A DNA stretch of 64,000 nt from JAIQFF01 sp963788505 (GTDB taxonomy: Bacteria; Acidobacteriota; Terriglobia; Terriglobales; Acidobacteriaceae), in contig CAWBGY010000005.1 in assembly GCA_963788505.1 (NCBI GenBank), positions 248,001 through 312,000 of the forward strand, written 5' to 3'. Positions within the stretch are counted from its first letter, which is position 1. Every line of letters starts with the position of its first letter. The notes beneath the pieces were generated by a model that made no database searches, was not told the origin of the DNA, and saw nothing but the letters and a program-made list of their open reading frames with translations. Positions 54,178 through 63,220 of this stretch are shown here, piece after piece. The position numbers and the translations under genes are program-made.

Positions 54178-55246
54178 CTATTGTGTCCTTTCCGGTTGAG
54201 TGGCTGCGTTCTGCAATTTCTGGAACTCCCGGGTTTCGCGTTCCGCATCTGCCGTCTTGCCCTGTTTGCGATAGAGGCCGGCCAGGGCAAAATGAGTTTG
54301 GGCCGCGAGACTCGTACCCTGCTCGATGGCGAGCAATTTTGTCCAGGCCTTTTCGGCGGCCGCGGAATCGCCTGCAAGCGCTGCGGCCTTGCCCAGCGAA
54401 TAAAGAGTCTCGGGCATGTCGGATTGCAGGCGATCGGCACGCTGTAATTCTATTCTGGCTTCGCGGGCCCTGCCCTGTTGCAGAAGGGCTGTGCCCAGGC
54501 GATACGCCGCCTCGGCATTTCCCGGCTGCAATTTGGATTGAGCGCGAAACTCATCTTCAGCTTTCGACCACTGCGATGAACCGGCATAGACCAGTCCGAG
54601 TTCTAGGTGCAGTTCCGGGGTGTCAGGACGGAGGCGCAGGGCTTCCCTGAACTCCTTTTCCGCCTGGGGCATTTGACGCAGCACGAAATAGTTTTCGGCC
54701 AGCGCCTGGTGGGCCCGCGCCGAATCCGGGTACGCCGCCAGCAACCCATCAATCGACTGCTTCGAAAGCAGGCCACTGGCCCGGCCGAGATAGTACAGCA
54801 AGTCGGGATCGTTGGGATGTTTGGCCAGTGCGGCTTGCAGGTTTTCGACCGCCGGCTGCAGTTGCCCGGTCCCGATCTGCGCGATCCCCAAAGCGGTTTG
54901 GTCATGGACTCTCTCCAGATGGGGAATCGCTTCGGCGTTGTAACCTTCGGCCAGCAGCGCATAACCCAACAACTGGTGAGCCGGGGCCAGGTCTGGAGAC
55001 AATTCCAGCGCATGCTTGAGCGGCTTGATGGCGGCTGCCGTAGTCCTGATTTTCCATGTAGGCCTGGCCCAGATTTACGAAACCCTCGGCCAGTGCAGGC
55101 TCCAACTCAGTCACTTTCTTGAATTCAGCGATGGCGACATCGAAGTGATGCTGTTTCTCGGCTTCGGTTCCGGCCTGCAGATGTTGCAACGCCTCCGGTG
55201 AGGCCGTCTGCCAGACCAACCAAAGCATCAACAGGATACGGATCAC
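54178..55246 (-). CDS. Exported TPR protein, frame broken by one extra base
   Basis: The first frame (from 55246, overlapping the ASPIC gene stop by ATGA) has a signal peptide and FDVAIAEFKKVTELEPALAE; near 55037 it shifts. The continuing frame has SPDLAPAHQLLGYALLAEGY and many TPR helices such as AEAAYRLGTALLQQGRAREA. Deleting one C of GCCGCC restores about 355 residues with at least eight TPR units; total length is one over a codon multiple. A periplasmic scaffold next to an ASPIC/UnbV protein is a pairing typical of acidobacteria. Confidence 0.8.
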
Positions 55247-56880
55247 GGTTTCTCCGGTTCACGGACCTCGAGAAACTGGTCGGCATGAACGTCGTTCAGG
55301 GTCTGGCGGGTTCCGGAAGGCCAGGTAATTTCTATTTTCGCAGTTTCCGCCGGTCCCAGTCCGAAGTGCAGGCGCTTGTCGCTGGAGGAAAGATAGCTGC
55401 CGGAGGAAGTGGCGAATCGAGTCTGTCCGTTGACTCGAACCCGCGAGCCGAACCCGTCCCGATTACTGCGCGTGCCGCGGAGGGAGATGACCAGCCAATG
55501 CTGTTGGCCTCCGCGGTTGAAAAAGACCTGCGGAGGACCGCCCAGGACGGTCATGACCACGTCCTGCCATCCGTCGTTGTTCAGATCGCCGAAGGCCGCT
55601 CCGCGTCCTGCAGCCGGAGAGGCGCTGCCGGAATCGGCTCGCTCGAATCGCCCCTTGTGATTGATCGCCAGCAGAGGCAGCTCCCAATAGTGAAGCGAGG
55701 GATCAATTTTTTCAACGTTGTCCAGAACATGGCCTTGCGCGACGAAAAGGTCCTTCCAGCCATCGTTATCAAAATCCTCCAGGCCAACTCCCCAGCCCGA
55801 GCTTCCGCTCGAGAGCACACCGAGGCCGGTTTCAAGACTGCCATAACTGAACGTGCCGTTGCCCTCGTTGTGGTAGACGCCATAAATTTCCCGGGGAAGC
55901 TCAGTCACGATCACGTCGGGCCGGCCGTCGTTGTCGTAGTCCTGAAAGACCACTCCCATGCCGGACAGGCGGCGTCCATCTTCCGACAACGCCGTGCCGG
56001 CTTCGAGGGCGCGTTCGGTGAAGGTTCCGTTGCCGTTGTTGTGATAGAGGTACTGCTGCATGCCATCGTTGGCGACGAATATATCAGTGAAGCCGTCCCC
56101 ATCGTAGTCGGCGAAAGCCACGCCCAGGGCGCGCCCTTTTTTTGCCGCAATACCTGACTTCTGGCTGACATCGGTAAAGGTGCCGTCTCCGTTGTTGTGA
56201 TAGAGAATGCTGGTGGTCGCGGGAAACTCTTCCGGAGGGCAGTAGGTGTGCCACTCCCCGCCGCAGATCTTGCTGTGTTGGGTGTCCCATTCCATGTAGC
56301 GGGTCACAAACAGATCGAGCTTGCCGTCGTTGTCGTAATCGAAAAAGCCCGCGGAAACCGACCAGCCGCCCGCCGCCACTCCCGCCTTTGCGGTCACGTC
56401 TGTAAAAGTGCCGTCGCCGTTGTTGTGATAGAGAACATTTTTTCCGTAGCTGGTCACGTAGAGATCGGGGAAGCCATCATTGTCGTAGTCACCGACGGCA
56501 ACACCCATGCCGTAGTTGCCGTCTCCGGCCTGGGCTAAGCCCGCCTTTTCCGTAACGTCGGTAAAGCTGCCGTCTTTGTTCTGCCGGTAGAGTCGGTTCC
56601 AGTAGCGAGGATCCTTGCGGTCGAAATTCTCCGGCAGCCGCATGGGACTGGTTACGCGTCCGCCGTTCACCAGGAAAATATCGAGCAAGCCATCGTTGTT
56701 GTAATCGAGCAGGGCAACGCCCCCAGGCATGGTCTCGATCAGATACTTCTGTGGCGTGGGTGAATTTTGCAGGATGAAATCCAAGCCGCGCGGAGATTTG
56801 GTCTGGAAGAGCGACACCGATACCGCCGCCATGCCCAAGGCGATGAATACCAAGATCGAAGTATAGGCGAGCCGCCGCAT
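55243..56880 (-). CDS. Exported FG-GAP/VCBS repeat protein with ASPIC/UnbV domain
   Basis: About 545 residues from ATG 56880. An N-terminal hydrophobic anchor (YTSILVFIALGMAAVSVSLF) is followed by seven or so FG-GAP blades with calcium-type DxDxDG motifs (DYNNDGLLD, DYDNDGFPD, DYDNDGKLD, DYDGDGFTD, DFDNDGWKD, DLNNDGWQD). A C-terminal ASPIC/UnbV domain follows (WLVISLRGTRSNRDGFGSRV). Such surface proteins bind carbohydrate or partner proteins. The frame is open to ATG 56967; I prefer the later start at the signal. First gene of the seven-gene minus-strand operon. Confidence 0.88.
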   Translation of the reverse strand: MRRLAYTSILVFIALGMAAVSVSLFQTKSPRGLDFILQNSPTPQKYLIETMPGGVALLDYNNDGLLDIFLVNGGRVTSPMRLPENFDRKDPRYWNRLYRQNKDGSFTDVTEKAGLAQAGDGNYGMGVAVGDYDNDGFPDLYVTSYGKNVLYHNNGDGTFTDVTAKAGVAAGGWSVSAGFFDYDNDGKLDLFVTRYMEWDTQHSKICGGEWHTYCPPEEFPATTSILYHNNGDGTFTDVSQKSGIAAKKGRALGVAFADYDGDGFTDIFVANDGMQQYLYHNNGNGTFTERALEAGTALSEDGRRLSGMGVVFQDYDNDGRPDVIVTELPREIYGVYHNEGNGTFSYGSLETGLGVLSSGSSGWGVGLEDFDNDGWKDLFVAQGHVLDNVEKIDPSLHYWELPLLAINHKGRFERADSGSASPAAGRGAAFGDLNNDGWQDVVMTVLGGPPQVFFNRGGQQHWLVISLRGTRSNRDGFGSRVRVNGQTRFATSSGSYLSSSDKRLHFGLGPAETAKIEITWPSGTRQTLNDVHADQFLEVREPEKP

Positions 56881-57089
56881 GGCGATAACCAGGACCAGAA
56901 CCCTGGCGGTTAGCATATCGTGCCCGGGAACCGATTGCACTCGGGACGCGGCAAGCGTGCCGTTCATTCTGGCGGCTTGCCACCGGCATGATCGCAGCGA
57001 ATGTTTTCAATAGCGCCGGCCACAGACACCTCGTTGAAACTGGCGATGTCCACCGTGGACCGTACCGGCGCGAGCAAGACAACCCTCTA

Positions 57090-57103
57090 AGTAATCGTTT
57101 ACT
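57090..57103. promoter_or_regulatory. LacI-family-type operator between divergent receptor and operon
   Basis: AGTAATCGTTTACT is a 14-bp palindrome with one mismatched pair and the central CG typical of LacI/GalR-family operators. It lies about 157 bp before the TonB receptor ATG and 210 bp before the ASPIC ATG. Further AACGTT half-sites occur at about 57119 and 57145. No regulator gene is in the window. Confidence 0.55.
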
Positions 57104-57259
57104 GAGCGGATTATTGGCAACGTTTGTGCTTTGATTCTTCTTGACAACGTTCTACAGTTCGTGACAAAACCCACGAAGCATAGTCATGCCGCATCCGATC
57201 CAAGACGGTCGGAGCACCACAGGCTCCCTGTTGCTGTGCACTTCGTGTGGGGGTGGGTA

Positions 57260-60200
57260 ATGATTTCTCGCCGCGCGTTTTCCCTGCTTGTCTGTCTCTT
57301 TTTTGCTTTCTCAACCTGCATTTTCGTTCAAGGCCAATCTACCTACGGCTCGATCACGGGGGCGGTGACGGATCCTTCGGGCGCCGCCATCACCGCTGCC
57401 CAAGTCACGTTGACCAATCTGGGAACAGCGGAAAAGCGGGTTCAGCCCACGGGATCCGACGGACTGTATTCGTTTGTCAATCTGCTTCCCGGAAATTACC
57501 GGGTTGTCGTAGAGAAGCCAGGCTTCAAGCGCATCACGCAGGAGCCGGTGGTGGTGCAGGTGCAGCAGACGTCGAAGATCGATGTGACGTTGCCGGTTGG
57601 ACAGGCGACCGAGACGGTCGAAGTGACCTCGGAAACGCCCTTGCTGCAGTCGGAGACGTCCTCCCTCGGCCAGGTGATCGATGCCCGCAAGGCCACCGAA
57701 CTGCCGCTCAACGGACGCAACATTTACAACCTTGCGGCGGTTGCCCCCTCTGTGATTCCACAAGGAAACACTCAAGGTTCACCGGTCGGCAAGAACCCGT
57801 TCGACTTTGCCAACTATCAAATCGGGGGATCGTTCGCCAATGAAAGTGCCGAGTACCTGGATGGGCAGCCGCTGAACATCGGCTACATCAATCTCCCGGC
57901 ATTGGTCCCGACCGCGGACTCCATCAGCGAATTCAAGGTGCAGTACAACAATCTGGGACCGGAGTGGGGCAAGTTCTCGGGTGGAGTCATCAACCTGAGC
58001 ACCAAGTCGGGAACCAACACCTGGCATGGATCGGCTTATGACTACCTGCGCAACAAGGTCTTCAACTCCAACGAATATTTCAATAAGGGAACCCAGATAG
58101 CCTCCGGCCTGAAGAATGAGCCGCCGCCGTTTACCCAAAACCAGTTTGGGGCGACCATCGGCGGAGCGGTAATCGAGAACAAGACGTTCGTGTTCGGCAG
58201 CTATGAGGGCTTCCGGCTGCGTACCGGCACGGTGTTCAATACCACCGTTCCCACTTTGGCCGAACGCGGCGGCGATTTTGGCGACCAGTGCCTTACCGGC
58301 TTCGGTGGACCGGGCGGCATTTGTAGCGATGTGGACGGGAGTGGAAATTCCATTCACCAGCTGTACGACCCGCTCAGCGTGAATACTGCGCTCCTCCCCG
58401 GCGATCCGAATTACGGCAAGCGCACCCCGATCGCCAACAACAATCTCAATAATCTCCCCTACCCCATGAATCCCACCGCGCTCTACCTACTGAACGCGTT
58501 GATCCCGGATCCTTTAAGCGGAGGAATCAGCAACAATTTCATCAAGGCGGCCAGCACTGGCGGAGACGTGGACGAATACGTAGTCCGGGTGGACCAGAAC
58601 ATCACCACCAATCAGCGCGTTTTTGGCCGGTTCAGTTACTGGAAGTTGTTGAGCCTGGCCCAGGATCCGTTTGGCACCGGGCTGTGCAAGGACCGCTGCC
58701 AGGAAAACACCCGTAGTAAGAGCCTTGCGATTGGTTACAACTGGGTAATCAATCCGACGACCATTGCGAATTTCAACATCAGCGCCAGTCGATTCCACTA
58801 TTTGCGTCTGCCCATCAACGCAGCATTCGACATGAGCCAGGAAGGCTGGCCGTCGGCTTACAACAGTTTCATTCCCGATACCGAGCGCACGCCGCTGACG
58901 CCCTGTTTCGGCAACAGTGATTCGCTCGTCGGCTGCAGCCAGGGACAGAGTTCAATCAACGATTTCAATACCCAGTGGAACCTTTCTCCGATGATCACCA
59001 TGATCCGCGGGCGTCACACCATTACCTGGGGTGGACAGCTGGAAGAAGGTTACGACAACTACCTGCAGACCAACACCGGCGGTGGCCTGATCTCTTTCGT
59101 GGGATCGTGGACCTCCGACAAGGTCGGCAGCAACCTGCAGAACGGCAAAGATTTCGCGGACTTCCTGTTGGGATTTGGTCAGGGGCAGGGTTCGGCCTTC
59201 GGCAACCAGACCACTGGGTCGCTGGTAATTTCCGGACCGGTCTCAGGAAAGCAGACCTACAGGGCTCTTTATGTCGGCGACAACTGGCACATTACTTCCA
59301 AGCTGACCTTGAATCTTGGACTTCGCTACGAACTGCAGGGGCCATGGTCGGAACGCTACGACAGAATGACGTACTTTGACCCTGCCGCCACGAACTCCTC
59401 AGTCACAGGCTGCGGCGGCGCTGGCGGCAATTGCCCGGGCGACCTGTTCCTGGTCAAGACTGGCGTGAACAACGGCCGGAACAACCTGCCCCTGTCGAAG
59501 ACCCAGTTCATGCCCCGGTTAGGGTTTGCTTACGGATTTGACTCGAAGACCGTGATTCGCGGCGGGTATGGGATGTTCTACATTCCAAATTACGTCTCCT
59601 TCGGCACCAATCCGTACATCGATCCGGTTAGCAGCGCCACATCGAACTTCATCGCCAGCGGCAACAGTGGATTAACTCCGGCCAGCACGTTGACCAACAG
59701 CGGATGCAGTCTGACCGGTGTGGATGTGCTCACGTGCGATCCGACCACGGGTCCATTCTTCCCCGGCGCCACGCTCACACCGGTTGCCGGCCGCAATCCG
59801 CTCCCGAACGTGTCCCAATATGCCGTCAATCAGAGCAACTATTCAGCGACCGGTTACACGGTCCAAAAATACGGATATGTGCAGCAGTGGAACCTGGGTT
59901 TCCAGCGTGAACTGCCTTGGGGCATCTTCGCCGACGTCGCTTACGCCGGGTCGCACGGAGTACACCTGCCCCAGTTCAATACCAACATCAACCAGATTCC
60001 AGACCGTTTCATCCGGCAAGCGGCACAGCAGGAAGCCGCGGGACAGACGGTTACGATCGCCCAGCCTGTGACGCCCTATCCCTTCACATGCCCCTTATGC
60101 AACGGCGGCATGCTGCCCGGTGCGCTGGGAGCCAATATTGTGCAAGGCCAGCTTGACCGGCCGTATCCACAGTATGCGGGTCTCAATCTGAACGGGCAGG

Positions 60201-60994
60201 GTTGCTGCGGTAGCAGCTACAATTCCCTGCAGGCCACGGTGACCAAGCGATTCCAGGGTGGCGGCACTCTGCTGGCCGCTTACACCAACTCGAAACTCCT
60301 CTCCAACACGGACACTCTTACCTCATGGCTCGAGGGAGGGGTCAGCGGCGGCGTCGGCGGCATTCAGGATTGGAACAATCTGGCGGGTGAGCGTTCACTA
60401 TCCTCCCAGGACGTTCCGCAACGGTTGGTGATCAGCTATGTGCTTGACCTGCCTTTCGGCAGGGGCAAAGCGTACATGTCTGGCGTGACCGGAGTGAAGG
60501 ATAAGCTGGTTTCGGGCTGGGGCATCGACGGTGTCACGGTGTTGCAACGCGGCTTCCCGGTCAAGATCAGCTTCGGTCAAGGCACGCCCCTTTCCTCACT
60601 TGGATTGGGAATCGGTGGCTTAAGGCCGGATGTGGTTCCGGGATGCAAGAAGTCGACTTCAGGAAGTCCCACCGCCCGGCTCAACGAGTGGTTTAACACC
60701 GACTGCTTTGTCGCGCCCGGAGATTATGCCTTCGGTGATGAATCGCGAGTTGACGCCACGCTGCGCCAGGACGGCGCGGTAAACTTCGACTTCGCCATCT
60801 TCAAGAAGACGACCATCGCTGAACGGGCGAGCGTTGAATTCCGCACCGAGTTCTTTGACCTCTTCAACCACCCCCAATTTGGGCCGCCCAACGGGACCTG
60901 CTGCTTGGCCCCTCCGAACGGAAACTTTGGACAGGTGACCAACACCATCAACAACCCGCGGCTGATCCAGTTTGCCTTGAAGTTTGAGTTCTAG
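57260..60994 (+). CDS. Oar-like TonB-dependent receptor with carboxypeptidase-regulatory domain
   Basis: About 1,244 residues. A signal peptide (LLVCLFFAFSTCIFVQG) is followed by a CarboxypepD_reg-like Ig domain (GSITGAVTDPSGAAITAAQV to VEVTSETPLL, about 30-130), a plug domain (VIDARKATELPLNGRN onward) and a long 22-strand barrel ending in aromatic FALKFEF, which suits outer-membrane insertion. In acidobacteria these receptors take up oligosaccharides or other large solutes using TonB. The divergent uronate operon and the LacI-type operator suggest uronate-containing oligosaccharides. ATG 57260 starts the signal peptide; the frame opens earlier at 57131. Confidence 0.93.
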   Translation: MISRRAFSLLVCLFFAFSTCIFVQGQSTYGSITGAVTDPSGAAITAAQVTLTNLGTAEKRVQPTGSDGLYSFVNLLPGNYRVVVEKPGFKRITQEPVVVQVQQTSKIDVTLPVGQATETVEVTSETPLLQSETSSLGQVIDARKATELPLNGRNIYNLAAVAPSVIPQGNTQGSPVGKNPFDFANYQIGGSFANESAEYLDGQPLNIGYINLPALVPTADSISEFKVQYNNLGPEWGKFSGGVINLSTKSGTNTWHGSAYDYLRNKVFNSNEYFNKGTQIASGLKNEPPPFTQNQFGATIGGAVIENKTFVFGSYEGFRLRTGTVFNTTVPTLAERGGDFGDQCLTGFGGPGGICSDVDGSGNSIHQLYDPLSVNTALLPGDPNYGKRTPIANNNLNNLPYPMNPTALYLLNALIPDPLSGGISNNFIKAASTGGDVDEYVVRVDQNITTNQRVFGRFSYWKLLSLAQDPFGTGLCKDRCQENTRSKSLAIGYNWVINPTTIANFNISASRFHYLRLPINAAFDMSQEGWPSAYNSFIPDTERTPLTPCFGNSDSLVGCSQGQSSINDFNTQWNLSPMITMIRGRHTITWGGQLEEGYDNYLQTNTGGGLISFVGSWTSDKVGSNLQNGKDFADFLLGFGQGQGSAFGNQTTGSLVISGPVSGKQTYRALYVGDNWHITSKLTLNLGLRYELQGPWSERYDRMTYFDPAATNSSVTGCGGAGGNCPGDLFLVKTGVNNGRNNLPLSKTQFMPRLGFAYGFDSKTVIRGGYGMFYIPNYVSFGTNPYIDPVSSATSNFIASGNSGLTPASTLTNSGCSLTGVDVLTCDPTTGPFFPGATLTPVAGRNPLPNVSQYAVNQSNYSATGYTVQKYGYVQQWNLGFQRELPWGIFADVAYAGSHGVHLPQFNTNINQIPDRFIRQAAQQEAAGQTVTIAQPVTPYPFTCPLCNGGMLPGALGANIVQGQLDRPYPQYAGLNLNGQGCCGSSYNSLQATVTKRFQGGGTLLAAYTNSKLLSNTDTLTSWLEGGVSGGVGGIQDWNNLAGERSLSSQDVPQRLVISYVLDLPFGRGKAYMSGVTGVKDKLVSGWGIDGVTVLQRGFPVKISFGQGTPLSSLGLGIGGLRPDVVPGCKKSTSGSPTARLNEWFNTDCFVAPGDYAFGDESRVDATLRQDGAVNFDFAIFKKTTIAERASVEFRTEFFDLFNHPQFGPPNGTCCLAPPNGNFGQVTNTINNPRLIQFALKFEF

Positions 60995-61017
60995 ATCGCA
61001 CTCTAAAGCGCGATCGT

Positions 61018-61053
61018 CCGGACCAGTTTTTCATATCTGGTCCGGTTTTTTTT
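61018..61053 (+). terminator. Rho-independent terminator of the TonB receptor gene
   Basis: CCGGACCAG and CTGGTCCGG form a perfect 9-bp stem with a 10-nt loop, followed by eight T. It lies 23 nt after the receptor stop. Confidence 0.93.
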
Positions 61054-61161
61054 GGTCGCATGGTGGGCACGCTGAATTCTGCCGTACAGGTATCGCGCCC
61101 TTGATTTACAATCCCATCCGCCCGTGCGCTCGCCGAAAAGCCAGCCCCAAAGAAGCCACCC

Positions 61162-61614
61162 ATGAGGAACGCCCCGACGCTCGACTATTCCGAAGCCAGG
61201 AAAATCGTTGACTTGATTGTAGAAACGGCGCTGCAGATGAATAAGGCGGCGGTAATCGCCGTGGCTGATTCACACGGCGAGCTGCTGGCGTTCGCCCGCA
61301 TGGACGGCGCTCCTGTCTCTTCCATCCGCATCGCGGCCAACAAGGCGTGGACGGCGGCGCGGGAACGCAAGCCAACCAGCGAGATTGGCCAGCGCGTCCG
61401 GCATCCCGAGAAGGGGCACGATATTGCTTATTATGGCGATCCCAGGTTTGTGGGCTGGGGCGGGGGCATTCCGGTATGGAAAGATGGCCAGGTGGCCGGT
61501 GCAGTGGCCGTAAGTGGCCTTTCGTCAAGCCAGGACGCTACTCTGGCCAGGCAGGGCATCCGGCTGGTTCTCGGCAAGGGCCATGACAAAAGCAACGGAA
61601 AGCGTCGTAGTTAA
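61162..61614 (+). CDS. GlcG/HbpS-like heme-degrading family protein
   Basis: 150 residues, single domain: LDYSEARKIVDLIVETAL, AAVIAVADSHGELLAFARMD, APVSSIRIAANKAWTAARER and VAGAVAVSGLSSSQDATLAR, the GlcG (DUF336) fold. Members lie beside glycolate or sugar-acid genes and some bind heme or cobalamin; the true role is unknown. It lies between the TonB receptor terminator and the KDG kinase, in the same direction as both. Confidence 0.85.
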   Translation: MRNAPTLDYSEARKIVDLIVETALQMNKAAVIAVADSHGELLAFARMDGAPVSSIRIAANKAWTAARERKPTSEIGQRVRHPEKGHDIAYYGDPRFVGWGGGIPVWKDGQVAGAVAVSGLSSSQDATLARQGIRLVLGKGHDKSNGKRRS

Positions 61615-61688
61615 CCAACGGCGCGGATCGCGCGCTGCGAAACTCTGAATGCGACGTACAAAATTGATGAGGGGCCGAATCTAGGGAC

Positions 61689-62724
61689 ATGGCAAAGACA
61701 ACGGTAACGTTTGGCGAAATCATGTTGCGGCTGGCGCCGCCGGGCTTCGAAAGAATCCTGCAGACCGGGCGCTTTGTGGCGACTTTTGGAGGCGGCGAGG
61801 CCAACGTGGCGGTCGCGCTGGCCCAGTTGGGACTGCCCGCGGCTTTCGTGACCGTCTTGCCCGACAAGAACCCCGTCGCCGATGCCGTGGTCGGTGAACT
61901 GCGCCGCTTCGGCGTGGATACCTCCCGCATTGTGCGCGGCAAAGGGCGGATGGGCGTCTACTACGTTGAAGCCGGCGCGAACCAGCGTCCTTCCAAGGTG
62001 GTCTACGATCGCGAAAATAGCGCCCTCGCCCTCGCCCGGCCCGGTGATATCCGATTGGGATCGCGCGCTGGAAGGTGCGGGCTGGTTCCACGTGACCGGA
62101 ATTACCCCGGCCATCAGCGCTTCAGCGGCCGATCTGGCGCTCGAGGCGGTGAAGCAGGCGCGGGCCAAGGGAATCACGGTGTCCTGCGATTTGAACTATC
62201 GCAAAAACCTTTGGAAGTGGGGCAAGCCCGCGGCGGAAGTGATGCGCGAGCTGGTGAAGAATATAGATATTGCCATCGCCAACGAAGAAGACGTGCAAAA
62301 GGCGCTGGCCATCGAGTCTGAAGCAGACGTGCACTCCGGCAAGCTCGATCGTGCGCAATATGAAAAGCTGACCGCGAAGGTGCTGGACGAGTATGCCAAT
62401 CTGAAGGCGATCGCCATCACTTTGCGGGAATCGAAGAGCGCGTCGCACAACGGCTGGTCGGCCTGCCTCAATGACCGGCAGGGGTTCAGCATAAGCCGTT
62501 CCTATGAAATCACTCACATTGTGGACCGCGTGGGCTCGGGCGATTCCTTTGCCGCCGGCCTGATCTATGGTTTTCAGATGCTGTCCACACATCAGGAGGC
62601 GCTCGAGTTCGCGGTCGCGACCAGCTGCCTGAAACATTCCCAGCACGGGGACTTCAGCCGGTCGACCGTGGACGAAGTCAACGCCCTGCTCAAGGGCGAT
62701 GGCTCAGGCAGAGTGCAACGGTGA
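61689..62724 (+). CDS. kdgK: 2-keto-3-deoxygluconate kinase (PfkB family), frame broken by one extra base
   Basis: The first frame gives VTFGEIMLRLAPPGFERILQ, VATFGGGEANVAVALAQLGL and GANQRPSKVVYDRENSA; near 62052 the frame shifts and continues WDRALEGAGWFHVTGITPAI, SCDLNYRKNLWKWGKPA and the PfkB closing motif VDRVGSGDSFAAGLIYG with the catalytic Asp. Removing one C of ATCC restores about 344 residues; the total is one over a codon multiple. The FGEIMLR and QRPSKVVYDR motifs are those of KDG kinases, making KDPG for the Eda aldolase. TAGGGAC precedes the ATG. Confidence 0.87.
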
Positions 62725-62767
62725 GAAGTCCTCAAACCGAAGCTGGAATAATTGCAAGCCTCCTCGC

Positions 62768-63157
62768 CTAGGCGGCCCTGGCCGCTGCACCTCGTGGCGT
62801 CAGAAGCGCAAGCACGGCCGCGACCACAAATAGCGCCGGGACGTCGCCGTAAAGGTGTCCTTTGTGCGCGGAGTTCGCCAAAGCCTGTACGGCCATGATT
62901 CCGCCGTGCACAACGCTGGACCACACCGTGAACCAGATGAGGCTCAAGTGTGCAAGCGGGTTGCGGCTCGCAATTAGCAAAAATACCCCCAGCGTCGCAT
63001 AAACGCCCAGGATCATCTGCAGGTAGTCCGACTGGCCCGTGTGCCACGACCAGCCGGACGGCCAAAGAATGGTGAGCGGGTAGATCCCGACTGTGAAGAT
63101 CAGACCCACCAGCAGCAATGCGATGCGCAAGTACTTGATGTGATCAGCTCCGGCCAT
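62768..63157 (-). CDS. Small four-helix membrane protein
   Basis: 129 residues with four helices: YLRIALLLVGLIFTVGIYPL, LQMILGVYATLGVFLLIAS, LSLIWFTVWSSVVHGGIMAV and ALFVVAAVLALLTP. It resembles small DoxX/DUF6632-like integral proteins; no function is known. AAAGGAGAG lies 5 nt before ATG 63157. Its neighbours are the KDG kinase (convergent) and a Gfo/Idh oxidoreductase (same strand). Confidence 0.75.
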   Translation of the reverse strand: MAGADHIKYLRIALLLVGLIFTVGIYPLTILWPSGWSWHTGQSDYLQMILGVYATLGVFLLIASRNPLAHLSLIWFTVWSSVVHGGIMAVQALANSAHKGHLYGDVPALFVVAAVLALLTPRGAAARAA

Positions 63158-63220
63158 GTTTCTCTCCTTTAGATCGAATGGAACCGCGGCTCACGGATTT
63201 GTCGTGTTCGCCAGCAACAC

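Noticed and set aside
45720..62060. Programmed frameshifting or true pseudogenes
   Set aside because: No shared slippery motif; all events are +1 insertions in short runs and the flanking protein halves are fully conserved.
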